Assembly: GCF_947501665.1 (NCBI RefSeq)
Contig: NZ_CANMWS010000031.1
Span: 1-64,000, forward strand
Length of the DNA: 64,000 nt
From: an uncultured Shewanella sp.
GTDB lineage: Bacteria > Pseudomonadota > Gammaproteobacteria > Enterobacterales > Shewanellaceae
Direction: 5' to 3'
In this document: one piece after another, positions 54,312 to 64,000 of the stretch
How the letters are laid out: every line of letters begins with the position of its first letter
Position numbering within the stretch: position 1 is the stretch's first letter
The notes under the pieces: model-generated
What the model saw: only the letters and a program-made list of their open reading frames with translations
Databases searched by the model: none
What the model was told of the DNA's origin: nothing
Made by a program: the position numbers and the translations under genes

Positions 54312-56159
54312 TTACAAGTTACAGGTATCACAATATAAGTAGACACCATTAGGATCGTCAAAGGAGGAGAAAGTTGTTAACATATTCTGCCATTTTGACA
54401 TTAAGGCATTCACGACTGGACTTTGAGCCTGTGTTTGCTGTACAGGAAGGTAAGCTGTTGCCGTGGCAAAGATATCTTGAATGATTTGTTCTTGTGGACT
54501 GAGCTCTTGTTCAATGAGCTTGGTGTCAAATTGTGTTAACTTGGCCATTTCCGCTGCTTTTTTAATGGCTTGTGGCATATCACCAATCGCATCGACTAAG
54601 CCAAGTGTTAGGGCTTGCTTTCCTGTCCAGACTCGGCCCTGAGCAATATTGTTAACGGCTTGTTTTTTCATGCCTCGGCCATCGGCAACGATTGAGATAA
54701 AGTTGTCATAACCGTGTTCAATATTGCGCTGCACAACAGTACGAAATTGCGGGGTGAGATCGCGGGTAACACTAAAACCTGCCCAAGATGAAGTCCCTAC
54801 ACCATCGGTGTAAATACCTAAGTCAGCTAATGAATCTTTAAAGGTTGGAATAAGACCAAAAATACCAATTGAGCCAGTTAATGTGGTTGGAGTGGCAAAG
54901 ATATAATCGGCATCGGCTGAGATCCAATATCCTCCTGAGGCCGCGTAGCTGCCCATACTGACAATGATGGGTTTATTCGCGGCTTTAATGGCGAGGATTT
55001 CTTGGCGAATTTGCTCTGAAGCAAAAGCACTGCCTCCAGGGCTGTCTACTCTCAATACAATCGCTTTAACATGGTTATCAAAACGCGCCTTTCTTAATAG
55101 TTTTGAGGTACTTTCTCCACCAATTTCACCGCTAGGCTGATTGCCATTGAGGATATTACCTTTGGCGACAATAATGGCCACTTTATTAGACTCTGTCGCT
55201 TGGGTGTGTGATTTTGCGATGGATAAGTAATCATAGAAATTGATTTGTTTATAGTTATCGCCTTGATTGGCTTTGCCCACTCTATCTACCATGGCGAGTC
55301 TAAAGGCTTCTGCTGTGCTTAAGCTGTCTACCCAGTGTAGATTGAGTGCCATTTTAGCCATGTCATTGTTCGTTTTATCCAGTTCGGCTAAATATTGCTC
55401 TGGTGATAAGACGAGTTGATTTGGTTTGATGTTACGGTTGTTCGCCACTATTTGACTATAAGTTTGCCATAAATCACTGAGCAAGCTCATATTGGCTTCT
55501 TTAGCAGCGGGTGACATATCATCACGAATAAAAGGTTCGACCGCTGACTTAAACGTGCCCACACGAAAGACATTCATTTTGATTTTAAGCTTATCTAGGG
55601 CGGATTGAAAATATTGGCGATAGCGCCCCATGCCCTCAATGCTGACCATGCCTTGTGGGTTCAAATAAACCGTGTCTGCAAAACTGGCCAGAAAATATTG
55701 GTTTTGGTTGTAGCTATTGGCGTGGGCGATGATGGGTTTACCCGATGCTTTAAAGGCTGTGAGTGCATCTCCAATGGAGGAGAGTTTACTTAAACCTGCA
55801 TTTTGTAATTGGTCTAAATCTAATACTAGCGTGCTGATATCATTATCATTGGCAGCGCTATTGATCACTTTAATGACATTGCTCAATAAAATTTCACTGT
55901 CGGCGCTATTTTTCCTTTCGCTATTCATAATGGCTTCAAGCGGGGCAACAGGCTTCTTTTGTTCGACAATATTGCCGGATAAATTGAGCACTAAGGCGGA
56001 GCCTTTTTCAATATTCACAGTGTCTTCTTTACTCAGTCCAATCAGCACCGCGATCAGTAATCCGAAAAAAATGACATTGAGAATAAATTTGCGAATACCG
56101 TTTACAGTATTCCACATAAAACAAAATATCTTTTTTAAAAATGAAGGTTTAGCGGACAT
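54312..56159 (-). CDS. sppA: Signal peptide peptidase SppA, 67K type
   Basis: 615 residues with one N-terminal membrane anchor (about 22-43). Two tandem ClpP-like domains. The catalytic Lys is in RVGTFKSAVEP and the nucleophile Ser is in GSYAASGGYWIS of the second domain; VDSPGGSAFASEQIR is also typical. It degrades cleaved signal peptides at the inner membrane. GGAG precedes ATG 56159. Length matches the duplicated E. coli form. Confidence 0.95.
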   Translation of the reverse strand: MSAKPSFLKKIFCFMWNTVNGIRKFILNVIFFGLLIAVLIGLSKEDTVNIEKGSALVLNLSGNIVEQKKPVAPLEAIMNSERKNSADSEILLSNVIKVINSAANDNDISTLVLDLDQLQNAGLSKLSSIGDALTAFKASGKPIIAHANSYNQNQYFLASFADTVYLNPQGMVSIEGMGRYRQYFQSALDKLKIKMNVFRVGTFKSAVEPFIRDDMSPAAKEANMSLLSDLWQTYSQIVANNRNIKPNQLVLSPEQYLAELDKTNNDMAKMALNLHWVDSLSTAEAFRLAMVDRVGKANQGDNYKQINFYDYLSIAKSHTQATESNKVAIIVAKGNILNGNQPSGEIGGESTSKLLRKARFDNHVKAIVLRVDSPGGSAFASEQIRQEILAIKAANKPIIVSMGSYAASGGYWISADADYIFATPTTLTGSIGIFGLIPTFKDSLADLGIYTDGVGTSSWAGFSVTRDLTPQFRTVVQRNIEHGYDNFISIVADGRGMKKQAVNNIAQGRVWTGKQALTLGLVDAIGDMPQAIKKAAEMAKLTQFDTKLIEQELSPQEQIIQDIFATATAYLPVQQTQAQSPVVNALMSKWQNMLTTFSSFDDPNGVYLYCDTCNL

Positions 56160-56314
56160 TTGCCACTCCTTGATGACGTGATTGACGCCATGTTAACCGA
56201 AATAATGCACAGATGGAAAACCCAATTCAAAACGGATGTCTCTTTTCCCTTATTGAGCTTAGTACAGACTCAAGGTATGCTGAATTAAATCATTTGTTTA
56301 AAAAGGATGTTTGA

Positions 56315-58330
<2,016 letters not shown>

Positions 58331-58430
58331 CGATTAAACTTTAGCGTAAACGGTAACGTTTAATTTTGATATTTTGTGTCAAATTTCTGATTATGGCTAG
58401 CTTGAGGAATTAAGTTAGCCTTTATTGGTT

Positions 58431-58480
58431 ATTCATTGCTACCGCAGGTTCTTGTGCAAGTAATTCTCGGGACGCTGTAG
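58431..58480 (+). repeat. Dispersed repeat block 1, left copy
   Basis: ATTCATTGCTACCGCAGG, then a TTCTTGTGCA variant and GACGCTGTA, matching 62117-62167 with a few changes. Confidence 0.65.
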
Positions 58481-58725
58481 AGCTATCTGACCTGCATGGA
58501 TAGCAGGAAATGCCTTAAAATGTCGGGAACAGCTTTGCATGATCGGTGACAGGGCCATGGGCGCTCTGCGATTTCAAATGACATCCTTGTCTAAAGGCCA
58601 GCCAAATAAAATATATCCGTATATAAAAGCCAGCTCAACATCCCTGTTTCCCGTTCATTGACTCATGGCGTGACCATATTAACCCTATTTGTCGCTCATT
58701 AAAGCCATATTTATGGCTTTCGCCC

Positions 58726-58785
58726 TGAAACCGAAACTAGCAGATGCATCTACACGGGAATTTAAAGCGAAAATCAAGAGAAAAG
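58726..58785 (+). repeat. Dispersed repeat block 2, left copy
   Basis: About 60 bases from TGAAACCGAAACTAGCAGAT to the A-rich end, nearly identical to 62200-62261. The 62-kb copy differs by single-base changes and one extra A. Confidence 0.75.
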
Positions 58786-59144
58786 AACAAGCAGTGAGTA
58801 ATGCTTTAATTGTATTGGAATTAATGTACCAGACTTAAGTGGGGGCTGATTAACCTGCACTTGGAATAATGAGTGTTATAGCGTTATTCCTTCCAACTTA
58901 ATGGCCTGATTAAGGTGTTGTGCCAACCTTTTGTCGATAGTAAGGTGGAATGTCGTTCGTATTAAATCGCTCGCTACTAGTGGACAGCACCCTCAAATAA
59001 GGGGTTAAAATAACGGTATTTAGCGATGTTGTTGACATCTAGGGCTTGGCTCGAATTCAAGTCGATTAGTGATTGGATTTTGGTTGAGCAATAAAGGCTA
59101 GCTTGAAGGATATGCTAGCCATGCTGGCAGATCAGCGCTTATGT

Positions 59145-59750
59145 TTATCTACGATTTTTAAAGACTATTTTTGTCGCGTCAATATCTGTTCTATTTCTGA
59201 TAATATTAGGTATTGCTCGACAATAGCTTTTTGATAAACCAATTTCATCAACCAATGTGGTTACTGCAATAGCATTATCGATTTTATTTAAGTACCATTT
59301 TACTCTATCTGCAAGTGCGTATGGAATTGGCTCAAATGTGGTTTCCATTATTTTGATTTTATCGCCAACATAAATGTTTCCTCCATTAATGACTTGAGCG
59401 AGTACACCTCGTTTGTGTAGAATTTTATTGGCACTGGCAAGGTGTTTTATTTTCTTGCAAGGTTCACAATGAAACGTGATACGAAGCAGTACTTCTCCTA
59501 TCTTGAATACTGTTCCTGAGGGATATGTATGGATATCCCTTTCCATTTCTTCTGAGAGTAATATGTTTTCTCCAAGTTGACCGGGAGGAATATTGAATTC
59601 TGTTAATGTACTAAGGGGCAGCAGAAGAAGGTGTCTAAACTCATGGCGAGTGACCCCTCCCAAGATCCCATTTGAAGAGAGCGATAATTCATTAACCATA
59701 ACTACTGTTGGTGTATCGTTTGCCGTTTTTAAAAATAAATGTTTAATCAT
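59145..59750 (-). CDS. MOSC-domain protein with C-terminal helical extension
   Basis: 201 residues. Residues about 10-140 form a MOSC domain: GILGGVTRHEFRHLLLLP, GQLGENILLS, GTVFKIGEVLLRITFHCEPCKKI (with the conserved Cys) and KRGVLAQVINGGNIYVGD. MOSC proteins handle sulfur or molybdenum cofactor-bound substrates. The last 60 residues (ALADRVKWYLNKI ... YCRAIPNIIRNR) look like a winged helix similar to the DNA-binding part of alkyltransferases, without the PCHR active site. Last gene of a minus-strand cluster, 81 bases after the HD gene. No clear ribosome site. Confidence 0.75.
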   Translation of the reverse strand: MIKHLFLKTANDTPTVVMVNELSLSSNGILGGVTRHEFRHLLLLPLSTLTEFNIPPGQLGENILLSEEMERDIHTYPSGTVFKIGEVLLRITFHCEPCKKIKHLASANKILHKRGVLAQVINGGNIYVGDKIKIMETTFEPIPYALADRVKWYLNKIDNAIAVTTLVDEIGLSKSYCRAIPNIIRNRTDIDATKIVFKNRR

Positions 59751-59831
59751 AAAGTTTTTACAAATAATTAATAGCGCGACAGACGATATTGTATGTCGCG
59801 TGTATTCTAATATAAAGATGACATAATATTG

Positions 59832-60455
59832 TTATGACATGATATATTCAGTTGGAGGTGTTTTCTCTATGCTAGATAGCATAGTATCGACTTCAGTCAC
59901 TAATATATCGGCCAAATTTTCTAATAACGTTTCATTCATAGTATAATTTTTTAATTTATAGGCGAAATGATATTCATCCTCAACCCAAGTTTCAATACCT
60001 GCATCATTGTGCTGTGCTTGGGCTTCTATTTTATCAAGTGCATGGGCTATTTTGGCTTCGACAGTAAGGTTTTTTTCATACTCCCACCAAAGTTCGTATA
60101 TCTCTTCACCAATAGTGGAAGGAAGTTTTGTTTTTATCTTTTCAATGGCTTGTTGCTCTTTACGTTCTTTATCTTGTTTTGCTTCTGTGCTTGATGAAGA
60201 AATGGTGATGGGCATATCTCCGGCGTAAATTTCTACCAGATCATGGATAATGATTAGTTTTAGGAACTTTAGTTGATTGAATGAGCATGTGAGATAAGGG
60301 GCTACCATGATACCTAAAAAAGACATTTGCCATACATGTTCTGCGACACTTTCTATTCTTCCATCAGTTAAATAACTGTGCCTAAGTTCCCTTTTTAATG
60401 CTTCAGAATCTAATAAAAAAGATCGGATTGATTGTGCGACTTCAGCTGTTTTCAT
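59832..60455 (-). CDS. HD-domain phosphohydrolase (YfbR/HDDC2-like)
   Basis: 207 residues. HD-domain metal ligands are visible: SVAEHVWQM (His), IIIHDLVEIYAGD (His-Asp) and IAHALDKIEAQAQH (Asp). The arrangement matches the HDDC2/YfbR branch, which dephosphorylates (deoxy)nucleoside 5'-monophosphates. GGAG sits 5 bases before the ATG. The start overlaps the end of the mini-PnuC gene by 14 bases. Confidence 0.85.
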   Translation of the reverse strand: MKTAEVAQSIRSFLLDSEALKRELRHSYLTDGRIESVAEHVWQMSFLGIMVAPYLTCSFNQLKFLKLIIIHDLVEIYAGDMPITISSSSTEAKQDKERKEQQAIEKIKTKLPSTIGEEIYELWWEYEKNLTVEAKIAHALDKIEAQAQHNDAGIETWVEDEYHFAYKLKNYTMNETLLENLADILVTEVDTMLSSIEKTPPTEYIMS

Positions 60456-60669
60456 TACGACTCCATTTTACATAACCTAACATGGCTTGCACCATGAATA
60501 CTAAAAATAAAAAAACCGATGAATAGAGTTCTTTATAGAGATAAAAACTGACCCAGAGTAAATTGATTAATACCCAAATAAGGTAACCTGATTTTTTCTT
60601 TCCAATTATTAACTGTCCACCAATGAGACTTCCAGCAACTAATAGCCATGTTAGATGATCAAGCAGCAT
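60442..60669 (-). CDS. Mini PnuC-like membrane protein
   Basis: 75 residues with three hydrophobic segments. The pattern SGYLIWVLINLLWVSFYLYK...FLVFMVQAMLGYVKW resembles the C-terminal half of PnuC nicotinamide riboside transporters (W-x-x-x-N, GY-x-W), but it is far shorter. It may dimerise into a transporter. ATG 60669 has AGG upstream and overlaps the preceding gene by 11 bases. Too short to be sure of the family. Confidence 0.6.
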   Translation of the reverse strand: MLLDHLTWLLVAGSLIGGQLIIGKKKSGYLIWVLINLLWVSFYLYKELYSSVFLFLVFMVQAMLGYVKWSRNENS

Positions 60670-61306
60670 TATATTCGACCTGTAGCATTGGGATTGAAAA
60701 TGTGGTTTTAGCTGCGCTAATGAAATCGGGCTTATGACCCAGTAATTTTTCTGTTTTAGTAAGCGATGAACTCCACACTTTTTTAAAATGGTTTGCACCC
60801 ATTCCTTTCATTTCCATATGAGCTAAATGAAGAATATCTTCGTCACACTTTTTCATTTCGAAATCATAGTGGGGTTTTGGTTTTATTCTAAAAGATATTT
60901 CAGTGTGCGGGGAAGTCCGTGTGGCAGGAAAAAATGAAAAAGGTCCGAAGCCAGTTACCCAAGAGAGTTTGTTTTGGCATTTAACTCGAAAACCAAAACA
61001 TTCATGACCTAAGTAATTTTCTTTTTCTACGATAATATTATTACATTTTTCTAAGGTTGAAATGAAATTACATAAATCAAATAAGGTTCTTACTTTAGGA
61101 AAAATAAGCGATAAGGTACTGATATCCTTTTTTTCTTTAAATGAATCTATTATTAAATCAATGTTTTTTGAACTGACGTCGTTAATAATCTCATGTCCCC
61201 ATCCATACTTAGCGGGGTTTCTTGCTGCTAATGCAGCAAAAACACATCCAGCTCCCTCATTTTTATAAAATATTCTTTGTTCATTTATAATACTGTTAGT
61301 GTTCAT
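60659..61306 (-). CDS. Unrecognised soluble protein, first gene of the HD/MOSC operon
   Basis: 215 residues, no signal peptide. Notable motifs: GAGCVFAALAARNP near the N terminus, LGHECFGFRV, and WVTGFGPFSFFPATRTSPHTE followed by ISFRIKPKPHYDFEM in the middle, which distantly recalls the YqcI/YcgG (haem N-hydroxylase-like) family. That likeness is tentative. AAGGA precedes the ATG. It leads a tight operon with the mini-PnuC and HD genes. Confidence 0.6.
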   Translation of the reverse strand: MNTNSIINEQRIFYKNEGAGCVFAALAARNPAKYGWGHEIINDVSSKNIDLIIDSFKEKKDISTLSLIFPKVRTLFDLCNFISTLEKCNNIIVEKENYLGHECFGFRVKCQNKLSWVTGFGPFSFFPATRTSPHTEISFRIKPKPHYDFEMKKCDEDILHLAHMEMKGMGANHFKKVWSSSLTKTEKLLGHKPDFISAAKTTFSIPMLQVEYNAA

Positions 61307-61914
61307 ATAATATCCTTATTTTGAACATTTCATCTAGTGAATAGTTGAACGATAGATGTCGTTATATTCACTTCTTCTTATCTGAAGTTGGGTTGATAAA
61401 TTGTTGTGTAATGTTGCATATATTATTCTTTTGATCAATGTTTTGTTTTTTTATTAACATTGCAAGTTGTTAACCATGATACTTGAAATAATCGAATGAG
61501 GTATTTCAGTTACAATAATTTATCTTCTTGTTATTACAAAAGAAACAGCCTAATACTATTCATGCAGGGTAGTAATCGATAACGTTATTTGTTATCTGTC
61601 GTCTCACTCATTGAGTTCATTTAAGTCAATTGCCTGTAGCAGATTAAGAGTGTGAGTTCTCACGCACATTCGTTGATCCTAGAATAGCCTCTAGGTGTAT
61701 TTGTAATTAATCAGTTATTAATTACCATAGCGATATTGGCAGGTGTTTTTTCAGCTTTTAGCCTTAATGGCATTCATTGCTGCCGTAGGCTAAGGTGCTG
61801 TTGTAGGTACCCATCCGCAGAGAGTATCATGAATTTGCGTTTGGCTATTCTTAGGTACTGGAAAGTGTGTTTATTAATTGAAACTTCATGTGGGGTTATC
61901 GCTTCCAGTGAGGT

Positions 61915-62050
61915 AAGGTCGTAAATTCCCATTCACACTGGGGGGAATCAATAATTTCATTTGTTTAAAATTATCTAATTTGAACTGACTGGGTTTATTT
62001 GAGTAAATTGCTGCCGCAGGCTAAGGTCGTGGATGCCTATCCACACTAGG
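61915..62050 (+). repeat. Short direct repeat pair
   Basis: AAGGTCGTAAATTCCCATTC at 61915-61934, continuing ACACTGGG, matches 62023-62050 (AAGGTCGTGGATGCCTATCC, then ACACTAGG). A weaker third copy lies near 61790. Confidence 0.55.
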
Positions 62051-62116
62051 ATCCTAAAATGTGCGTTTGGCTCCAGTGATATTGGCCAGTATCTTTCAGC
62101 TTTTAGCCTTAATGGT

Positions 62117-62261
62117 ATTCATTGCTACCGCAGGCTTTTGTGCAGATGCCCCTGCGAGACGCTGTAAAGCCATCCTTGGCCGCTTTACGGTTTCATCCTT
62201 GAAACCGAAACTAGCAGATGCATCTACACGGGGATTTAAAAGCGAAAATCAACAGAAAAAG
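62117..62261 (+). repeat. Dispersed repeat blocks 1 and 2, right copy
   Basis: Contains block 1 (62117-62167) and block 2 (62200-62261) close together, whereas the left copies are 245 bases apart. Related partial copies of block 1 lie near 61755-61785 and 62010-62022. Confidence 0.65.
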
Positions 62262-62560
62262 AAAAGATCAAAGCAGGGTGTTTCTCCGAGTTAGGTTTTT
62301 TTACATAGAGAGGTATGAATGAAAGTTGTGAGCTAGATCAATGGTTTTTATTTTTCTCTTTATGCGATTTAAACATTTTATTTACAAATGTATTACTGTA
62401 GTGGTATTTTGCTTGGCTAGCGTAAATGGGCTGGGTTAGCAGTGTACTCTGGCTTAGTGATTGGTTTAAAAAAACTGTTTCAAAGAATTGGCAGTCTGGA
62501 AGGTTATGCTGCTGAGTAAGCTGTTAAGTTTTTACAAGTTAGCGAGAGAAGTGTAGAAAT

Positions 62561-64000
62561 ATGGATTTATTTAATTTAGAGGGAATTTACTCGCTTGCGT
62601 TAGAGCCAGAAAATCAAATTGATTTTGATCATTGGATGTCGCAAGAAGGGGTGGTGGATTATCTAGAGGATGAAGCGAAAGAAGAATACATTATCATCTA
62701 CTCGTCTCTACCACACACTTTCATACATTCAGTACTTATTCCTAACGTTGAGCCAAATGATGAGGTACTAAAAGATCTCCAAAAGTGGAGTTACAACCCG
62801 TTCTCATCATGGGGGCTAACTTGCTCATCTGATGATGCTTGGGTAGAGCCTCCTCTTTCTAGCTCGGGGAGTGAAACTCTGAAAACGGGAGAGCAGATTG
62901 TATTCGGGCGCTCATTTGAAGGTATCAATAATAATCAAAGTTATTATGAATTAAACCAAAAATTAGCTCATGTACTTGATATCCACTTTGTTCCAGAGCG
63001 AAGGTCATGGTGCAAGCTGGATGATCATGGAGATATGCTCGATGTATTTAAAATACTCGAAATTGATGGCCTTCCAAAGAATGAGACTGGCACAATAATA
63101 TGCGCTAAGAAGGAAGTGTTAAGCGAATATTTAGGCGTCGAAAACCTAACTTTAATCAGAATGTTTGATTTTACAAGATATAAGTCTGGCAATTTTTCTG
63201 GTTGGGATAATAGTCGCGAGTCCGTGGATTTTGGGAGCTCAGCTTCAATTTATGGTTCTTTGTCGATAGCTCCAGGGATAGGAAGTTATTCAAGAGGATT
63301 TCAACTTATAGAACTCAGTCTCCCTAAAGAGCACATAGTAAATCGTGTTTGGGGTAGGCCTGTTGACAAAGAACCTAAGAAATATTGCGCCTACATTGCC
63401 CATGACTGGAAAAATAAGGACATAACTGAAATATCATGCGATCCTACTTGCTTGTCTAATTATTTTACAAAATCAGATCTTCCCTTTGAGATTACACCTG
63501 CGTTCTTTAAACCAGAAGTACTATCTAAATACAAAAGTGATAGAGCAAAGTATAAGCTTGATAGTCGCTCTGTAAGTTGTAGAGCTTCATGGCATCTAGA
63601 GACTTTCGATGTCAATTCTACCGGACAGGTTCACACTTATTTAATCTATTTAAGTCGATTGCCATATGAAGAGCAGCTTCATTGGAAACAGTATAACGAG
63701 AAACCAAAGGCTCCACTTTCAGAGCGCGCAATTAAAACTGACTTTGAAGGTCAGTTTTATGAAAAATATGACCCATTACCAAGTTTAAAGCGCAAATTGG
63801 ATAAACTTCATTCTGAAGGTGTGCATTGGTGGGTTCTTCGAGACGAAAACGCTCCAGATAAAGTTCATTACCCTTATACAGACTCTAAAGATGAATGGGC
63901 TGAGGAAATATTAAATCTCGATCAGCTGTTAGTAGAAGGCCTCCAAGAAAAGTGGTTACGTAAAAAGGCTAAAGCGCTAGGTTGTAATCCTGATGCTCGG
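62561..64000 (+). CDS. Large unrecognised protein, 3' end beyond the window
   Basis: A frame from ATG 62561 stays open for 480 codons to the window edge, so the gene is partial. GAGAGAAG precedes the ATG. The protein is soluble, rich in Trp, Tyr and charged residues, with no signal peptide. Visible features: YIIIYSSLPHTFIH, a central beta-rich part, then SCRASWHLETFDVN and TYLIYLSRLPYEEQLHW followed by NEKPKAPLSERAI near residues 365-400. I do not recognise the family. Its position in a repeat-bordered accessory region suggests a laterally acquired gene, perhaps defence-related, which is speculation. Confidence 0.75.
   Translation, partial: MDLFNLEGIYSLALEPENQIDFDHWMSQEGVVDYLEDEAKEEYIIIYSSLPHTFIHSVLIPNVEPNDEVLKDLQKWSYNPFSSWGLTCSSDDAWVEPPLSSSGSETLKTGEQIVFGRSFEGINNNQSYYELNQKLAHVLDIHFVPERRSWCKLDDHGDMLDVFKILEIDGLPKNETGTIICAKKEVLSEYLGVENLTLIRMFDFTRYKSGNFSGWDNSRESVDFGSSASIYGSLSIAPGIGSYSRGFQLIELSLPKEHIVNRVWGRPVDKEPKKYCAYIAHDWKNKDITEISCDPTCLSNYFTKSDLPFEITPAFFKPEVLSKYKSDRAKYKLDSRSVSCRASWHLETFDVNSTGQVHTYLIYLSRLPYEEQLHWKQYNEKPKAPLSERAIKTDFEGQFYEKYDPLPSLKRKLDKLHSEGVHWWVLRDENAPDKVHYPYTDSKDEWAEEILNLDQLLVEGLQEKWLRKKAKALGCNPDAR

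Larger units (their letters stand above)
58331..59144. other. Repeat-containing spacer at the left border of the accessory region
   Basis: No intact gene. Two blocks recur at 62.1-62.3 kb: 58431-58480 (ATTCATTGCTACCGCAGG and following) and 58726-58785 (GAAACCGAAACTAGCAGATG and following). Between and after them the frames are broken. Confidence 0.5.
61307..62560. other. Repeat-rich spacer at the right side of the accessory operon
   Basis: About 1.25 kb without a credible gene. Several related repeat units lie between 61740 and 62270. Short frames here arise from repeats and are not considered genes. The last 250 bases hold the leader of the partial gene at 62561. Confidence 0.5.

Noticed and set aside
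61440-61500. GTTAAC-like bases suggesting an integron attC core
   Set aside because: No matching complementary core, hairpin or integrase gene; the accessory operon also lacks cassette-like spacing.
61736-61924. 62-codon frame in the repeat-rich spacer
   Set aside because: It overlaps repeat units and resembles a repeat-derived frame rather than a gene.
62061-62294. 77-codon plus-strand frame with a signal-peptide-like start
   Set aside because: It is made almost wholly of the dispersed repeat also found at 58.4-58.8 kb, with no good ribosome site.

Overview
The window looks like a chromosomal segment of a low-GC marine gammaproteobacterium of the Shewanella type. The basis is gene order and protein character, not a database search. 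A core block holds ackA-pta, yfbV, pflA-pflB, a RecQ-type helicase, a DUF885 lipoprotein, a YeaC-like protein, ansA, sppA and fadH. Accessory loci and intergenic repeat families are interleaved with this core.

Layout. 0.5-8.8 kb: a tight, overlapping seven-gene plus-strand operon with the full ebo gene set (order D-C-A-B-E-F). EboD is fused to an N-terminal VTT/DedA membrane domain. The last gene is a beta-propeller protein resembling ScyD/ScyE of scytonemin clusters. 9-18.6 kb: two divergently oriented modules, each pairing a lipoprotein with one CxxCH haem motif and a large protein starting with an N-x-P-R-I-x-F signature. The C-terminal wreck of a third copy lies between them. A secreted protein and an NTF2-like protein follow. 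18.6-23.6 kb: an alpha/beta hydrolase, a Bcr/CflA-type exporter, a prokaryotic phytochelatin synthase homologue, and an Old Yellow Enzyme gene divergent from its likely TetR regulator, with tandem palindromes between them. 24-28.3 kb: a GH18-like lipoprotein with an altered catalytic motif, a decayed stretch, a Nudix hydrolase and a small secreted protein.

29.2-30.6 kb and 35.2-37.1 kb: two separate chaperone-effector cassettes of the type III secretion kind. One chaperone is InvB/SpaK-like and the other CesT-like. No secretion apparatus is encoded in the window. Between them lie a B12-binding radical SAM protein, an amidohydrolase, a 262-bp MITE flanked by TA, and a uracil-DNA glycosylase-like protein.

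37.2-58.3 kb: the mixed-acid fermentation and housekeeping block. A near-perfect PdhR operator precedes pflB. 58.3-64 kb: a repeat-bracketed accessory region with a compact four-gene operon (unknown protein, mini-PnuC-like membrane protein, HD phosphohydrolase, MOSC protein). A large unidentified open frame runs off the right end.

The most promising material for new biology is the extended ebo operon with its membrane-cyclase fusion, the haem-lipoprotein/PRIxF modules, the two effector cassettes, and the four-gene operon at 59-61 kb. No rRNA, tRNA or CRISPR array was seen.
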